From Clostridiaceae bacterium (GTDB lineage Bacteria > Bacillota_I > Bacilli_A > Erysipelotrichales > Coprobacillaceae): a stretch of DNA of 64,000 nt. Where the stretch lies: positions 124,001 through 188,000 of the forward strand of contig CABJAS010000007.1 of assembly GCA_902363625.1 (NCBI GenBank), read 5' to 3'. A program made the position numbers and the translations under genes. The notes under the pieces were generated by a model. The model was given only the letters and a program-made list of their open reading frames with translations. It ran no database searches and was not told the DNA's origin. Shown piece by piece: positions 1 to 9,215 of this stretch; the stretch's first letter is position 1; each line of letters opens with the position of its first letter.

Positions 1-1
1 C

Positions 2-2296
2 GAGCCGGAAGGGAAAAAAGGTCCCGTTCAAAAGACAGAGGTCAAAGATGAGTTAAAAGAAATGAAGCATCGCGTGATTTATTCATTTGTTTTTATGATC
101 TTATTGATGTATGTATCGATGTCCGTGATGTTTACTTATCCGATTCCATCTTTCTTTGTAGGTCATGAGAATGCCTTGATTTTAGTATTGACACAATTTT
201 TATTAGTACTGCCGATTGTCTATTTAAATCGTCAATATTTTATCAGAGGATTCCGTTCTTTATTTAAAGGACATCCTAATATGGATACCTTGATAGCCAT
301 TGGATCAGGAGCATCACTTGTTTACAGTTTGTTTGTTTTTTATGAGATGGCATTTGCTTATGGTCATATGGATATGCATGTGATGAACAATCATTTTGTT
401 CATGATCTCTATTTTGAATCTGCCGGAATGATTTTAACACTGATTACATTTGGGAAGTATTTGGAAGCACGTTCTAAACGTAAAACAACGGATGCAATCT
501 CCAAGCTGATTGATCTTAGTCCAAAACAGGCATTAGTTATTAAGGATGGTCAAGAAGTGATGGTACCGGTTGAGGAATTAATGATCGGTGATATTGTTTT
601 AGTTAAACCGGGACAGAGTATTCCTAGTGATGGGATTGTTGTTGAAGGGTATAGCTATGTCGACGAGTCGATGCTGACTGGTGAGAGTATGCCGGTAGAA
701 AAGCATGTTGACGATAAAGTGATTGGAGCCACTATGAATAAGCAAGGGGCATTCAAGTTTAAAGTGACAACCACTAATGAAAACTCCACTTTATCAAAGA
801 TTATTTCATTGGTCGAGGAAGCAAGTAATTCCAAAGCACCGATGGCGAGTTTGGCAGATAAAGTATCTTCTATCTTTGTTCCAACCGTGATGGTGATTGC
901 GGCAGTTGCTTTTGTTGTTTGGCTGCTAGTTGGAAAAACATTTAGCTTCTCCTTATCTATTGGGATTGCCGTTCTTGTTATTTCTTGTCCGTGTGCCTTA
1001 GGTTTAGCAACACCGGTCGCTATTATGGTCGGAACTGGAAAAGCAGCTGAAAATGGGATTTTGATTCGCAATGCGACAGGATTGGAAAATGCCCATAAAG
1101 TAGATCATATCGTGCTGGATAAGACGGGAACGATCACCGAAGGAAAGCCGAGAGTAAGTGATATTGTATCCGATCAGTTAACTAAAATAGAACTGCTGGC
1201 AATTGTGACCGCTTTAGAAAAAACTTCAGAACACCCATTAGCCTTAGCATTTAAAGAAGAGGGAGAAAAACGAAATGTTACTGTTTTACCGGTGACAGAT
1301 TTTGAAGCTAAAACCGGCTTTGGTATTACGGGTAATATTGAAGGCACTGCCTATTCAATAGGAAATATTCGTTTAATGGAACAATTAGGGATTCATGAAA
1401 ACGCATATACGAAAAGAGCGGAGGCATTGGCAAAATCCGGAAAAACAGTCATGTATGTTGCTAAAGATAGAGAAGTGATCGGAATCACAGCGGTGTTTGA
1501 TCATATTAAAGAAAGCAGTTATCATGCAATTGATGAGCTTCATCGCTTAGGCATCAAGATCACGATGCTGACCGGGGACAACCGTTTGAGTGCCAATGCA
1601 TTAAAAGACCAGCTGCACTTAGATGAAATTATCGCAGAAGCTATGCCGGAGGATAAAGAAAAGAAGATCAGAGAGCTTCAGGCAGAACACCATTTTGTAG
1701 CGATGGTCGGTGATGGAATCAACGATGCGCCGGCATTAAGCAGTGCCGATGTAGGGATTGCGATCGGTGCTGGAAGCGACATTGCTATTGATTCAGCTGA
1801 TGTTATCTTAATGAAAAGTGATTTGAATGATGTTGTAACGACGATTGCTTTATCTAATAAAGTTGTCCGCAATATTAAACAGAATCTGTTTTGGGCATTC
1901 TTTTATAATTGTATTGGTATTCCATTAGCAGCAGGGCTGCTTTATCCGATGTTCCAATTAAAACTGAATCCTATGTTTGGGGCATTGGCAATGAGCTTGT
2001 CTTCCGTATGTGTAGTAACGAATGCTTTACGTTTAAGATTTTTTAAAACAACAACTATCGAAAATAAAGAAAGAAAAGAGGAAATAAAGATGAAAAAAAC
2101 AGTTTATATTGAAGGAATGATGTGTGCGCATTGTCAGTCTCGTGTAAAGGAAGCTTTGAATAATATTCCCGGTGTCAAAGCAGACGTGGATTTAGATAAT
2201 AAATTAGCGCGTATTGAATTAAGTACTGATATTAGTGACGGAAAAATTAAAGAAGCAGTAGAAGATGCAGGATATAAAGTAACAGGTATTGAATAA
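2..2296 (+). CDS. copA: Copper-exporting P1B-type ATPase, N-terminus cut by window edge
   Basis: Membrane pump that exports Cu(I) using ATP. The reading frame is open to the left edge, so the gene starts outside the window; the ATG at 62 is internal. Visible motifs are the actuator TGES, the membrane copper site [11 protein letters not shown], the phosphorylation site DKTGT, the nucleotide-binding SEHPLALAF and the hinge GDGINDAP, with the usual transmembrane helices. After the last helix comes a charged linker and a complete second-type HMA domain with the copper site MCAHC at the C-terminus, so a CopZ-like chaperone is fused. The stop overlaps the csoR start by one base, which fits a copper operon. 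Family assignment is secure; metal preference for copper rests on the CPC motif and the CsoR neighbour. Confidence 0.93.
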   Translation, partial: EPEGKKGPVQKTEVKDELKEMKHRVIYSFVFMILLMYVSMSVMFTYPIPSFFVGHENALILVLTQFLLVLPIVYLNRQYFIRGFRSLFKGHPNMDTLIAIGSGASLVYSLFVFYEMAFAYGHMDMHVMNNHFVHDLYFESAGMILTLITFGKYLEARSKRKTTDAISKLIDLSPKQALVIKDGQEVMVPVEELMIGDIVLVKPGQSIPSDGIVVEGYSYVDESMLTGESMPVEKHVDDKVIGATMNKQGAFKFKVTTTNENSTLSKIISLVEEASNSKAPMASLADKVSSIFVPTVMVIAAVAFVVWLLVGKTFSFSLSIGIAVLVISCPCALGLATPVAIMVGTGKAAENGILIRNATGLENAHKVDHIVLDKTGTITEGKPRVSDIVSDQLTKIELLAIVTALEKTSEHPLALAFKEEGEKRNVTVLPVTDFEAKTGFGITGNIEGTAYSIGNIRLMEQLGIHENAYTKRAEALAKSGKTVMYVAKDREVIGITAVFDHIKESSYHAIDELHRLGIKITMLTGDNRLSANALKDQLHLDEIIAEAMPEDKEKKIRELQAEHHFVAMVGDGINDAPALSSADVGIAIGAGSDIAIDSADVILMKSDLNDVVTTIALSNKVVRNIKQNLFWAFFYNCIGIPLAAGLLYPMFQLKLNPMFGALAMSLSSVCVVTNALRLRFFKTTTIENKERKEEIKMKKTVYIEGMMCAHCQSRVKEALNNIPGVKADVDLDNKLARIELSTDISDGKIKEAVEDAGYKVTGIE
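2090..2296 (+). CDS. Possible separate CopZ-like copper chaperone made by internal initiation within copA
   Basis: Inside copA, an ATG at 2090 is preceded by a GAGG ribosome-binding site (2078-2081) with 8-base spacing, after a purine-rich linker. Initiation there would give a 68-residue protein with the CopZ fold signature and MCAHC metal site, which is the size of a stand-alone CopZ. The full-length fusion reads through the same codons. Whether the internal start is used cannot be told from sequence; the site may be a chance result of a Lys/Glu-rich linker. Confidence 0.4.
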   Translation: MKKTVYIEGMMCAHCQSRVKEALNNIPGVKADVDLDNKLARIELSTDISDGKIKEAVEDAGYKVTGIE

Positions 2297-2559
2297 TGAA
2301 AGGCGATCAAAAGAAAACCTTGCAGTATTTAAAGACAGCACGTGGGCAGTTGGATGGCGTTATCAAAATGATTGAAGAGGATCGCTATTGTATCGATATC
2401 TCCAATCAGCTTCTAGCTATTGAATCCCTCGTTCAAAAAGCTAATCAAGAAGTCTTGAAAGGACATCTTCATCATTGTGTTAAAGAAGCGTTTGAAAACG
2501 GTAAAGAAAATGAAAAGATTGATGAGATTGTGCAATTAATCTCCAAAATGACAAAATAG
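2296..2559 (+). CDS. csoR: CsoR/DUF156-family metal-sensing repressor
   Basis: Small all-helical repressor (87 residues, typical length) that releases DNA when Cu(I) binds. The expected Cys-His-Cys ligands are present: Cys in RYCIDIS, then His and Cys in GHLHHC. Translationally coupled to copA (stop TAA and start ATG share one base). It probably represses the copA operon; the operator must lie left of the window. Related families sense nickel, formaldehyde or sulfide, but the copA context favours copper. Confidence 0.9.
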   Translation: MKGDQKKTLQYLKTARGQLDGVIKMIEEDRYCIDISNQLLAIESLVQKANQEVLKGHLHHCVKEAFENGKENEKIDEIVQLISKMTK

Positions 2560-2583
2560 CTAATTCTTTAGCTATTTTTTTCT
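2554..2583 (+). terminator. Rho-independent terminator after csoR
   Basis: A 10-bp perfect stem (AAATAGCTAA / TTAGCTATTT) with a 4-base loop is followed by a run of T. It overlaps the csoR stop codon. Confidence 0.85.
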
Positions 2584-2611
2584 TAAACTTTAATTTAAAA
2601 TATAGTATAAT
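2583..2611 (+). promoter_or_regulatory. Candidate promoter for the DUF4230 gene
   Basis: A consensus -10 TATAAT (2606-2611) lies 17 bases after a weak -35 (TTAAAC) between the csoR terminator and the next gene. Confidence 0.45.
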
Positions 2612-2640
2612 CAAGTAAATAAGCATTAGGGGGTAGAAGA

Positions 2641-3231
2641 ATGAAAAAATATATGAAGACAATCAAGCAAATCGTGTTTGTTGTGATCGTAGCGGCTATC
2701 TCTTTAACGATTGGATCTTTTATCGGCGGAAAACAGTCAAAACCGGAAATTACGTCAGATCTGATTACTCAGCAATTACGTTCAGCTAGTGAGTTAACGA
2801 CTTTAGAATATTTATATACCAATATTGGCAAGTTTGAAAATAATATTGATTTTAATGGCTGGAATATCCCGTTAACGACAAAAGAGTTTGTTTTGTCTTA
2901 TGATGGCGTTATTAAAGCAGGGATCGATTTAGAAGCGTTGGAAGTAAAAGTAGAAGGACAAAGGATTGTGGTGACACTGCCGCAGGCAACAATTACCAGT
3001 CATGTCATCGATGAAAAAAGCATCCAGTTATTTAATGAATCAAAAAATATTTTTAATCAGATCAGTGTTCAGGACTATGTCGATTTTACGAAAGTTCTAA
3101 AAGAAGAAAAAGAATTGGATCTGGAAACAAAAGGATTATTGGAACAGGCACAGGAGAAATCAAAAGAAGTGCTTACGACCTTGATCGATACCTTGACGGA
3201 TCATGAATATACAATAGAGTTTACAGCATAA
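2641..3231 (+). CDS. DUF4230-family membrane-anchored protein
   Basis: 196 residues with an N-terminal membrane anchor (residues about 7-28) and an extracytoplasmic domain matching DUF4230 in the pattern LTTLEYLYTNIGKFEN and in the beta-rich GIDLEALEVKVEGQRI stretch. Function of the family is unknown. The start is supported by a GGGGG-type ribosome site just upstream. It is followed 26 bases later by a membrane protein and probably shares its transcript. No copper ligands are evident despite the neighbourhood. Confidence 0.7.
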   Translation: MKKYMKTIKQIVFVVIVAAISLTIGSFIGGKQSKPEITSDLITQQLRSASELTTLEYLYTNIGKFENNIDFNGWNIPLTTKEFVLSYDGVIKAGIDLEALEVKVEGQRIVVTLPQATITSHVIDEKSIQLFNESKNIFNQISVQDYVDFTKVLKEEKELDLETKGLLEQAQEKSKEVLTTLIDTLTDHEYTIEFTA

Positions 3232-3256
3232 AAATAGTACATAGGGGAGGGATTAG

Positions 3257-4108
3257 ATGGATGTTTTAGCGATTAGAAAAAAAGCAAATGATATGTTTTA
3301 TAGCTATTACCGTCTGTTAGTCCCTGCTTTTTATATGATTAACTGTGTGACCTTGCTTGCACAGTTATCCAGCAGTGGCTTTTTATCGTTAGCGATTGAG
3401 TTTTTATTGGTTACTTTATCACACGGTTTTATTCATATGGCGTTAATGCTGGATCATGGAGAAGTAAAAGAATTTTCATTCAGTGATATTTTTATCGGCA
3501 TTAAGCAGTTTGCTAAATACTTTCCTTCTTATATTGTTAGAAAAGTTATTTTAGTAGGAGCGATGCTGCTGATTATGGTTCCCGCGTTTAGTATTCTATA
3601 TCATATGGCAGGAGAGCAGTTTTATCGTGTTTTTGATCATTTGATCTATTTACTCTTTTCAAATAGTTTTCGTATTGATATGATCAGTTTTTTCTTAACT
3701 GATTATTTCTCTTGGTGGGTGCTTTTGTTTATTGGATTAGGTGTGATCGTTTATTTTTATTTGTCGGCTGTCTTTATTCTAGTTCCCTGCATCGTCGAAG
3801 ATTATGATTATGCTTGGAATGAAGCCTTGATTAAATCAGCTAAAATGATGAGCGGGCATATAAATGATTTCATCCGCCTAGTGCTGAGTTTTACACCTAA
3901 TTATTTAGCTTACTTTGCTTCATCATTGTTAGTGATGTCAGTTTGTGGTTTTTTACCCATTGCCGGCACTTCGACTTATTTGGTCATCTCCATGCTGTTG
4001 ATGATCACTTCGTATCAGATTCGTTTCTATCAGGCGATTTCTATCTTCTATTTAGAATTGCGCGATCAGACACGCGAACCAAATTCACATGAACTTTTCA
4101 AGATTTAG
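3257..4108 (+). CDS. DUF975-like integral membrane protein
   Basis: 283 residues with about six hydrophobic segments. The C-terminal half has the layout of DUF975 proteins: a helix, a short cytoplasmic stretch with a conserved Ser/Lys amphipathic segment (ALIKSAKMMSGH), then two more helices and a final FYQAISIFYLEL. Role unknown. The gene end overlaps the region just upstream of proB, whose ribosome site lies across its stop codon. Confidence 0.5.
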   Translation: MDVLAIRKKANDMFYSYYRLLVPAFYMINCVTLLAQLSSSGFLSLAIEFLLVTLSHGFIHMALMLDHGEVKEFSFSDIFIGIKQFAKYFPSYIVRKVILVGAMLLIMVPAFSILYHMAGEQFYRVFDHLIYLLFSNSFRIDMISFFLTDYFSWWVLLFIGLGVIVYFYLSAVFILVPCIVEDYDYAWNEALIKSAKMMSGHINDFIRLVLSFTPNYLAYFASSLLVMSVCGFLPIAGTSTYLVISMLLMITSYQIRFYQAISIFYLELRDQTREPNSHELFKI

Positions 4109-4118
4109 GGGAGAAAAT

Positions 4119-4895
4119 ATGGAAAAGATCGAACGTATTATTATAAAGGTAGGCAGTTCCTCATTATGTAATCATAATGGGGTTCTTGATTTAGAAAAGG
4201 TATTGCTGCTGGTTCAGCAGATAGCCTTGCTGAAAAAGAAAAACAAACAGGTTCTGTTAGTGACTTCCGGTGCGATTGCAGCTGGAATGGGAGTTGTAAA
4301 ATTATCTGAAAAGCCAGAAGAAGTTGCTAAGAAGCAAGCTTTGGCTGCTATTGGGCAAACTCATTTAATGCATCATTATGAAGTGATTTTCAATATGTTT
4401 AAGCTTAACTGTGCGCAAGTATTATTGAATCATGATGATTTTAAAGAAGGGGAACGCTTGGAGCATCTGCGTCAGACTTTGCATGTCCTTTTTGAAATGG
4501 AAGTGATTCCGATTATTAATGAAAATGATGCTTTAGCAGTGGAAGAAATCAAAGTGGGAGATAATGATACATTAGCTTCTTTACTGGTTCCGATCATGTC
4601 TGCCGATCTTTTGGTTTTAATCAGTGATATTGACGGTTTATATGATAAGAACCCGAATCTTCATGCAGATGCAAAGCTGGTCTCAAGGGTGGAACATATT
4701 GATGAGGCGATCTTGCAGATGATCGAAGATAAGCAAACGGCTTTAGGAACCGGCGGGATGGCAACGAAAATAAAAGCCGCTCGTTATGCAACACAGAATC
4801 ACTGTCATATGGTGATTATGAATGGACAGGATATTCACCGCCTACATGAATTAGCAAATGGCATGTGTGTGGGAACTTGGTTTAAGGGGGAATAA
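4119..4895 (+). CDS. proB: Glutamate 5-kinase, short form without PUA domain
   Basis: Phosphorylates L-glutamate in the first step of proline synthesis. The amino-acid-kinase fold is seen in IIIKVGSSSLC, LVTSGAIAAGMG, NENDALAVEEI and GTGGMATKIKAA. It is 258 residues, matching the catalytic domain alone; the C-terminal RNA-like PUA domain of the long form is absent. ATG 4119 is chosen over the upstream in-frame ATG (4089) because AGGGGAGA lies at the correct distance. One base separates its stop from the start of proA. Confidence 0.95.
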   Translation: MEKIERIIIKVGSSSLCNHNGVLDLEKVLLLVQQIALLKKKNKQVLLVTSGAIAAGMGVVKLSEKPEEVAKKQALAAIGQTHLMHHYEVIFNMFKLNCAQVLLNHDDFKEGERLEHLRQTLHVLFEMEVIPIINENDALAVEEIKVGDNDTLASLLVPIMSADLLVLISDIDGLYDKNPNLHADAKLVSRVEHIDEAILQMIEDKQTALGTGGMATKIKAARYATQNHCHMVIMNGQDIHRLHELANGMCVGTWFKGE

Positions 4896-4896
4896 T

Positions 4897-6120
4897 ATGG
4901 AACTAAAAGATCAGTTAAGAGAAGTGAAAGCTGCTTCTAAAGAGCTGGCACTTTTGACAGAAGAAAAAAGAAATCAGATTTTAAAGAACATTGCGTGTTT
5001 ATTGATCGAGCGAAAAGAGGAAATTCTAACAGCCAATCAAAAGGATATTGCGAATGCAGCAGAATTAAGCAAGGCAATGATCGAACGTTTGACATTGACT
5101 TATGAAAAAATTGAAGCAATGGCAAAACAGGTAGAAATTGTGGTGAAGCAAAAAGATCCCTTGCATCGTGAATTAGAAAGCATACAACGTCCCAATGGAT
5201 TATTGATAAAGAAAATGAGTATTCCTCTTGGTGTGATGGCAATCATCTATGAATCACGTCCCAATGTTACGATTGATGTTGCCTGCTTATGTGTAAAAAG
5301 CGGAAATGCCTGTGTATTAAAAGGGGGAAAAGAAGCCCATCATACTAATCAGGTGTTGGTAGCTTTGATTCATGATGCAATGCGTGGGATCATAGATGAG
5401 CATGCGGTGATGCTGATTGATTCTTCAAGCCTTGTATTAGAATTAATCCAAAGCAATGGGCTTGTTGATGTGGCAGTTCCGCGTGGAGGTAAAGGATTGA
5501 TTGATTTTGTAGTCAAGAATGCCACTGTGCCTGTTATTGAAACAGGAGCAGGCATCTGTCATCAGTATGTAGATAAGAAAGCAGATCTTAATCAGGCAGT
5601 GAAAGTAGCAGTCAATGCCAAAGCATCAAGGCCCTCTGTATGCAATGCCATTGAAACGCTGCTTGTTCATAAAGAAGTGGCAGAACCCTTTTTAACCGCT
5701 TTGAAGCAAGCTATGGAAGAGGTACATGTTATCTTAAAAGGAGACGAACGTGTTGCTCGATTTATTGATGTTGAACCGATATGCACGGGAGATTATGCAA
5801 CTGAATATAATGAGTATATTCTTAATTTAAAGATTGTGGATTCCTTGGAGGAAGCAGTCGCTCATATTCAGCACTATTCTACTGGACATTCAGAAACAAT
5901 CATGACTCAAGATGAAAGCCGCGCTCAATACTTTATTGACCATATTGATTCTGCTTGTGTCTATATCAATGCCTCAACTCGTTTTAGTGATGGCGGAGAG
6001 TTTGGCTTTGGCTTGGAATTAGGAATCAGTACCCAAAAGCTGCATGCCCGCGGACCGTTAGGTTTACAGCAGATGACGACCTATCGCTACGTTATTTTTG
6101 GTGATGGACAAATACGATAA
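4897..6120 (+). CDS. proA: Glutamate-5-semialdehyde dehydrogenase (gamma-glutamyl phosphate reductase)
   Basis: NADPH-dependent second step of proline synthesis, 407 residues. Diagnostic segments are PLGVMAIIYESRPNVT, the substrate-binding VPRGGKGLI, the catalytic Cys in SVCNAIETLLVH and the C-terminal EFGFGLELGISTQKLHARGP. The ATG at 4897 follows AAGGGGGAA; a longer in-frame start at 4858 inside proB is rejected. proC is not in this window. Confidence 0.96.
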   Translation: MELKDQLREVKAASKELALLTEEKRNQILKNIACLLIERKEEILTANQKDIANAAELSKAMIERLTLTYEKIEAMAKQVEIVVKQKDPLHRELESIQRPNGLLIKKMSIPLGVMAIIYESRPNVTIDVACLCVKSGNACVLKGGKEAHHTNQVLVALIHDAMRGIIDEHAVMLIDSSSLVLELIQSNGLVDVAVPRGGKGLIDFVVKNATVPVIETGAGICHQYVDKKADLNQAVKVAVNAKASRPSVCNAIETLLVHKEVAEPFLTALKQAMEEVHVILKGDERVARFIDVEPICTGDYATEYNEYILNLKIVDSLEEAVAHIQHYSTGHSETIMTQDESRAQYFIDHIDSACVYINASTRFSDGGEFGFGLELGISTQKLHARGPLGLQQMTTYRYVIFGDGQIR

Positions 6121-6128
6121 TAAGATGG

Positions 6129-6155
6129 ACAAACCGATTTTTGGTTTGTTTTTTT
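6129..6155 (+). terminator. Terminator after proBA
   Basis: A 7-bp stem ACAAACC / GGTTTGT with a 7-base loop is followed by a T tract. Confidence 0.8.
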
Positions 6156-6156
6156 G

Positions 6157-6462
6157 TCACCTATTATGAGTCAGAGAATAAGATAGAAGATAAGCTGTCA
6201 AAAAGGATCAAGCTTATATAAAAAAGCTGTCATAAAAGAGCTATCGGATTGAATGATTACAAATAATCAACACATTGGTAAGAAACTGTTGTTTAGACAA
6301 CAGCATTTATTATGTCTGATGGTAGTATAGTTAACGATTGTTGATTATGATATAAGTAAGGATTTAGTATAAAGGAATATAAGGATGACGTGATGTTTAA
6401 GAAATGCTAATCCTAAATAATAAAGATGAACATAGAAGATAAAAAGATTTAGATGATAATGG
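6157..6462. other. A+T-rich intergenic region upstream of marR, no gene seen
   Basis: No supported reading frame. It contains one short hairpin, CTGTTGT-TTAG-ACAACAG (6286-6303), without a T tract, and two partial copies of AAGCTGTCA near 6192 and 6230. Nothing here matches a riboswitch I recognise. Confidence 0.4.
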
Positions 6463-6536
6463 TTGACATTAGTTAGTATACTAACTATAATGGAATTACA
6501 ATAGTTAGTACAGCTAACATTTAGTATTGCTAACTA
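6463..6536 (+). promoter_or_regulatory. marR-exporter promoter with three MarR-type operators
   Basis: TTGACA (6463-6468), 17-base spacer, TATAAT (6486-6491). A perfect 18-bp palindrome, TAGTTAGTATACTAACTA (6470-6487), fills the spacer and touches the -10 box. Two related inverted repeats follow at about 6502-6518 (TTAGTACAGCTAA) and 6521-6536 (TTAGTATTGCTAA). Binding would occlude RNA polymerase, the standard autorepression mode of MarR proteins. Confidence 0.8.
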
Positions 6537-6552
6537 TTTAGGAGGTGACAGA

Positions 6553-7002
6553 GTGGAAGAAAATGGTTATATCACGACTTTACAGCAATTTGGTATGATG
6601 ACGCATCAGTTGTTTCATAGCTTGACACGTCAAATGGCAAATCTTCCAGTATCGGCAGAAGCGCCGATTTTACTGCATGTCATAGAAAAGCATGGACCGC
6701 TGACACAAAAGGATATCGCTCGAAGAATGCGCATTAAGCCGGCAACATTGACTGTTCGTTTACAGAGATTAGAGAAGATGGAATATGTAAAACGCGAAAC
6801 TGATGTGAACGATAAACGAATCCAAAAGGTCAGTATAACCGATGATGGTGTACGCATTATCAAAGAGTGTTATGAAGCATTCGGCTATGTCGCAAAGCAT
6901 GCATTTGATGGTTTTAGTGAGGAAGAAGCAAAAACATTCATTCTTTCGATACAGCGAATAAATGAAAACATTGAAAAAATTGATATGAAAGGAAAGGAAT
7001 AA
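6553..7002 (+). CDS. MarR-family transcriptional regulator
   Basis: 149 residues, winged-helix MarR fold: HGPLTQKDIARRMRIKPA recognition region followed by the wing around VKRETDVNDKRIQKVSIT. The start is GTG 6553 behind GGAGGTGA. Two bases separate it from the ABC exporter gene, so it most likely represses the operon by binding the palindromes in its own promoter and responds to an exporter substrate. Confidence 0.9.
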   Translation: MEENGYITTLQQFGMMTHQLFHSLTRQMANLPVSAEAPILLHVIEKHGPLTQKDIARRMRIKPATLTVRLQRLEKMEYVKRETDVNDKRIQKVSITDDGVRIIKECYEAFGYVAKHAFDGFSEEEAKTFILSIQRINENIEKIDMKGKE

Positions 7003-7004
7003 GG

Positions 7005-9215
7005 ATGATAAAGTTAAGAAGATATTTGAAACCATTTATCGTATCGATCTTAATCGTAATCGGATTGCTTTATGTTCAGGCACAAACTGAATTGGCATTG
7101 CCGGATTATATGTCAAAGATTATCACGAATGGGATTCAAGCCGGGGGCTTCGAAGACGCTGTCATGGATGTATGTTCAAAGGACACCTATGATCTGATGA
7201 AGGTATTTATGTCAGAAGAAGATCAGAAAACATTAGATGAACATTACACATTGGTGGAAAGTCAGAATATCGATGAAGCAACCCTGAAAAAATATCCAGA
7301 CGCTAAGGATAAAGACATTTATGTTTTAAATGATAAAGCTGACCGTACGGCCTTAAATCATATCATGGTAAAGCCATTATTATTAGCGACCGGAATACAA
7401 ACTTCAGAGCAGGCAGAACAAATGCTCTCTCAGCTGCCAGAAGGGGTTACGATTGCACAGGCAATCGAAATGATGCCAAAAGAACAGCTGGCAGAAATGA
7501 CTGAGGGTATTGACGAGAAGTTTGATACATTAGGAGAATCATCAATGACCATTGCTGCAAGTAATGGTGTAAAGATGGAATATAAAACATTAGGCAGAGA
7601 TACAGATGCCGTTCAAAATAACTATATTTTAAAAATTGGGGGCATGATGTTGGGCATTGCTTTATTAGGCTCTGCCGCAGCAATTACAGTGGGGTACTTC
7701 TCATCACGTATCGGTGCCGGAGTTTCCAAAAAATTAAGACAGGATGTTTTTAATAAAGTACAGCATTTCTCAACAACAGAATTCAATAAATTCTCTACCG
7801 CATCACTGATTACACGTACAACCAACGATATTCAGCAGATTCAAATGGTTGTCGTTATGTGTTTGAGAGTTATTGTTTATTCACCAATCATTGGTTTTGG
7901 TGCCTTAATCAAAGTATTAAACAGCGCAAACTCAATGGCATGGATCATTGGTGTCGTTTTAGTCATTTTATTTGGTGTTATTATTACAACATTTATGATT
8001 GTCCTGCCAAAATTTACGATTGTACAAAAATTAGTCGATAAATTAAACTTAGTCATGAGAGAAAACTTATCAGGAATGTTAGTCATTCGTGCATTCGGAA
8101 ATGAAAAGCTTGCCGAAGAACGTTTTGATGAAGCGAACAAGAATACTTGGAAAGTCAATTTGTTTGTCAATCGTGTCATGAACACGGTAATGCCAATCAT
8201 GATGCTAGTTATGAACTGTGTTTCTTTAGCGATTGTTTGGTTTGGTGCAAAGCAAATTGATTTAGGAACGTTAGCGATTGGGGATATGATGGCATTCATG
8301 CAATATTCAATGCAGATTATTATGTCCTTTGTTATGATTTCAATGATCATGATTATGATTCCAAGAGCTGCTGTTGCGGCTAAACGTGTAAACGAAGTGT
8401 TAGAAATGGAGCCTTCTATCGAAGATCCTAAAGAACCTAAACATTTTGATGAAAATAAAAAGGGATACGTTGAATTTAAAAATGTCAGCTTCTCTTATCC
8501 GGACGCAGCCGAACATGTCTTAAGCAATATCAGCTTCACTGCCAAACCGGGGGAAACGACAGCCTTTATCGGAAGTACCGGATCAGGTAAATCTACTTTA
8601 ATTCAGCTGGTACCGCGTTTCTATGATGCTACTGAAGGAGAAGTACTGATTGATGGCATTAACGTAAAAGATGTCACGCAGCATGATTTGCGTGAGAAAA
8701 TTGGTTTAGTTCCTCAAACAGGTGTTTTATTCTCTGGTACTATCGGTTCAAATATCCGCTATGGAAATCCAACTGCAACAGATGAAGAGCTAGATGTCAT
8801 CAGTGATATTGCGCAGGCAACCGAATTCATTTCTTCAAAAGAAGAAAAATATGAAACACCGATTGCTCAAGGCGGAACTAATGTTTCTGGCGGACAAAAA
8901 CAACGTCTGTCTATTGCCAGAGCGATTGCGAAAAATCCGGAAATCTATATATTTGATGATAGCTTCTCTGCACTGGATTTCAAGACAGATGCAGCATTAA
9001 GAAAGGCTTTGAATGAACTTTGCCAAAAGACTAAGAGTACTGTACTATTAGTCGGACAAAGAATCAGCTCTATTATGCAGGCAGATCAGATTATCGTTTT
9101 AGATGAAGGAAAGATTGCCGGAATCGGAACACATGACGAATTGATGAAGAACTGTTCAGTTTACCAAGAAATCGCCTTATCACAATTGTCAAAGGAGGAA
9201 CTAGGTAATGAGTAA
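7005..9215 (+). CDS. ABC exporter half-transporter with degenerate ATPase site and large external insert
   Basis: Type IV ABC exporter subunit, 736 residues, longer than the usual 570-600 because about 150 residues lie between helices 1 and 2 (roughly residues 35-205), predicted outside the cell. NBD: Walker A GSTGSGKST (about 523), signature SGGQKQR (about 627), Walker B FDDSFSALD and LLVGQRISS. The catalytic Glu after Walker B is Asp and the H-loop His is Gln, the pattern of the non-catalytic partner in heterodimeric exporters such as LmrCD or BmrCD. It overlaps the next gene by 8 bases and the two should form one transporter, perhaps for drugs or peptides. Confidence 0.9.
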   Translation: MIKLRRYLKPFIVSILIVIGLLYVQAQTELALPDYMSKIITNGIQAGGFEDAVMDVCSKDTYDLMKVFMSEEDQKTLDEHYTLVESQNIDEATLKKYPDAKDKDIYVLNDKADRTALNHIMVKPLLLATGIQTSEQAEQMLSQLPEGVTIAQAIEMMPKEQLAEMTEGIDEKFDTLGESSMTIAASNGVKMEYKTLGRDTDAVQNNYILKIGGMMLGIALLGSAAAITVGYFSSRIGAGVSKKLRQDVFNKVQHFSTTEFNKFSTASLITRTTNDIQQIQMVVVMCLRVIVYSPIIGFGALIKVLNSANSMAWIIGVVLVILFGVIITTFMIVLPKFTIVQKLVDKLNLVMRENLSGMLVIRAFGNEKLAEERFDEANKNTWKVNLFVNRVMNTVMPIMMLVMNCVSLAIVWFGAKQIDLGTLAIGDMMAFMQYSMQIIMSFVMISMIMIMIPRAAVAAKRVNEVLEMEPSIEDPKEPKHFDENKKGYVEFKNVSFSYPDAAEHVLSNISFTAKPGETTAFIGSTGSGKSTLIQLVPRFYDATEGEVLIDGINVKDVTQHDLREKIGLVPQTGVLFSGTIGSNIRYGNPTATDEELDVISDIAQATEFISSKEEKYETPIAQGGTNVSGGQKQRLSIARAIAKNPEIYIFDDSFSALDFKTDAALRKALNELCQKTKSTVLLVGQRISSIMQADQIIVLDEGKIAGIGTHDELMKNCSVYQEIALSQLSKEELGNE

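Noticed and set aside
655..1071. Long minus-strand frame inside copA
   Set aside because: Shadow of copA; low-complexity Ser/Thr/Ile composition, no ribosome site, and the opposite strand carries conserved motifs.
6286..6303. CTGTTGT-TTAG-ACAACAG hairpin as a terminator
   Set aside because: No T tract follows; the real proBA terminator is at 6129-6155.
7877..8350. 157-codon minus-strand frame inside the ABC exporter gene
   Set aside because: Ile/Met/Thr-rich shadow of membrane helices on the other strand.
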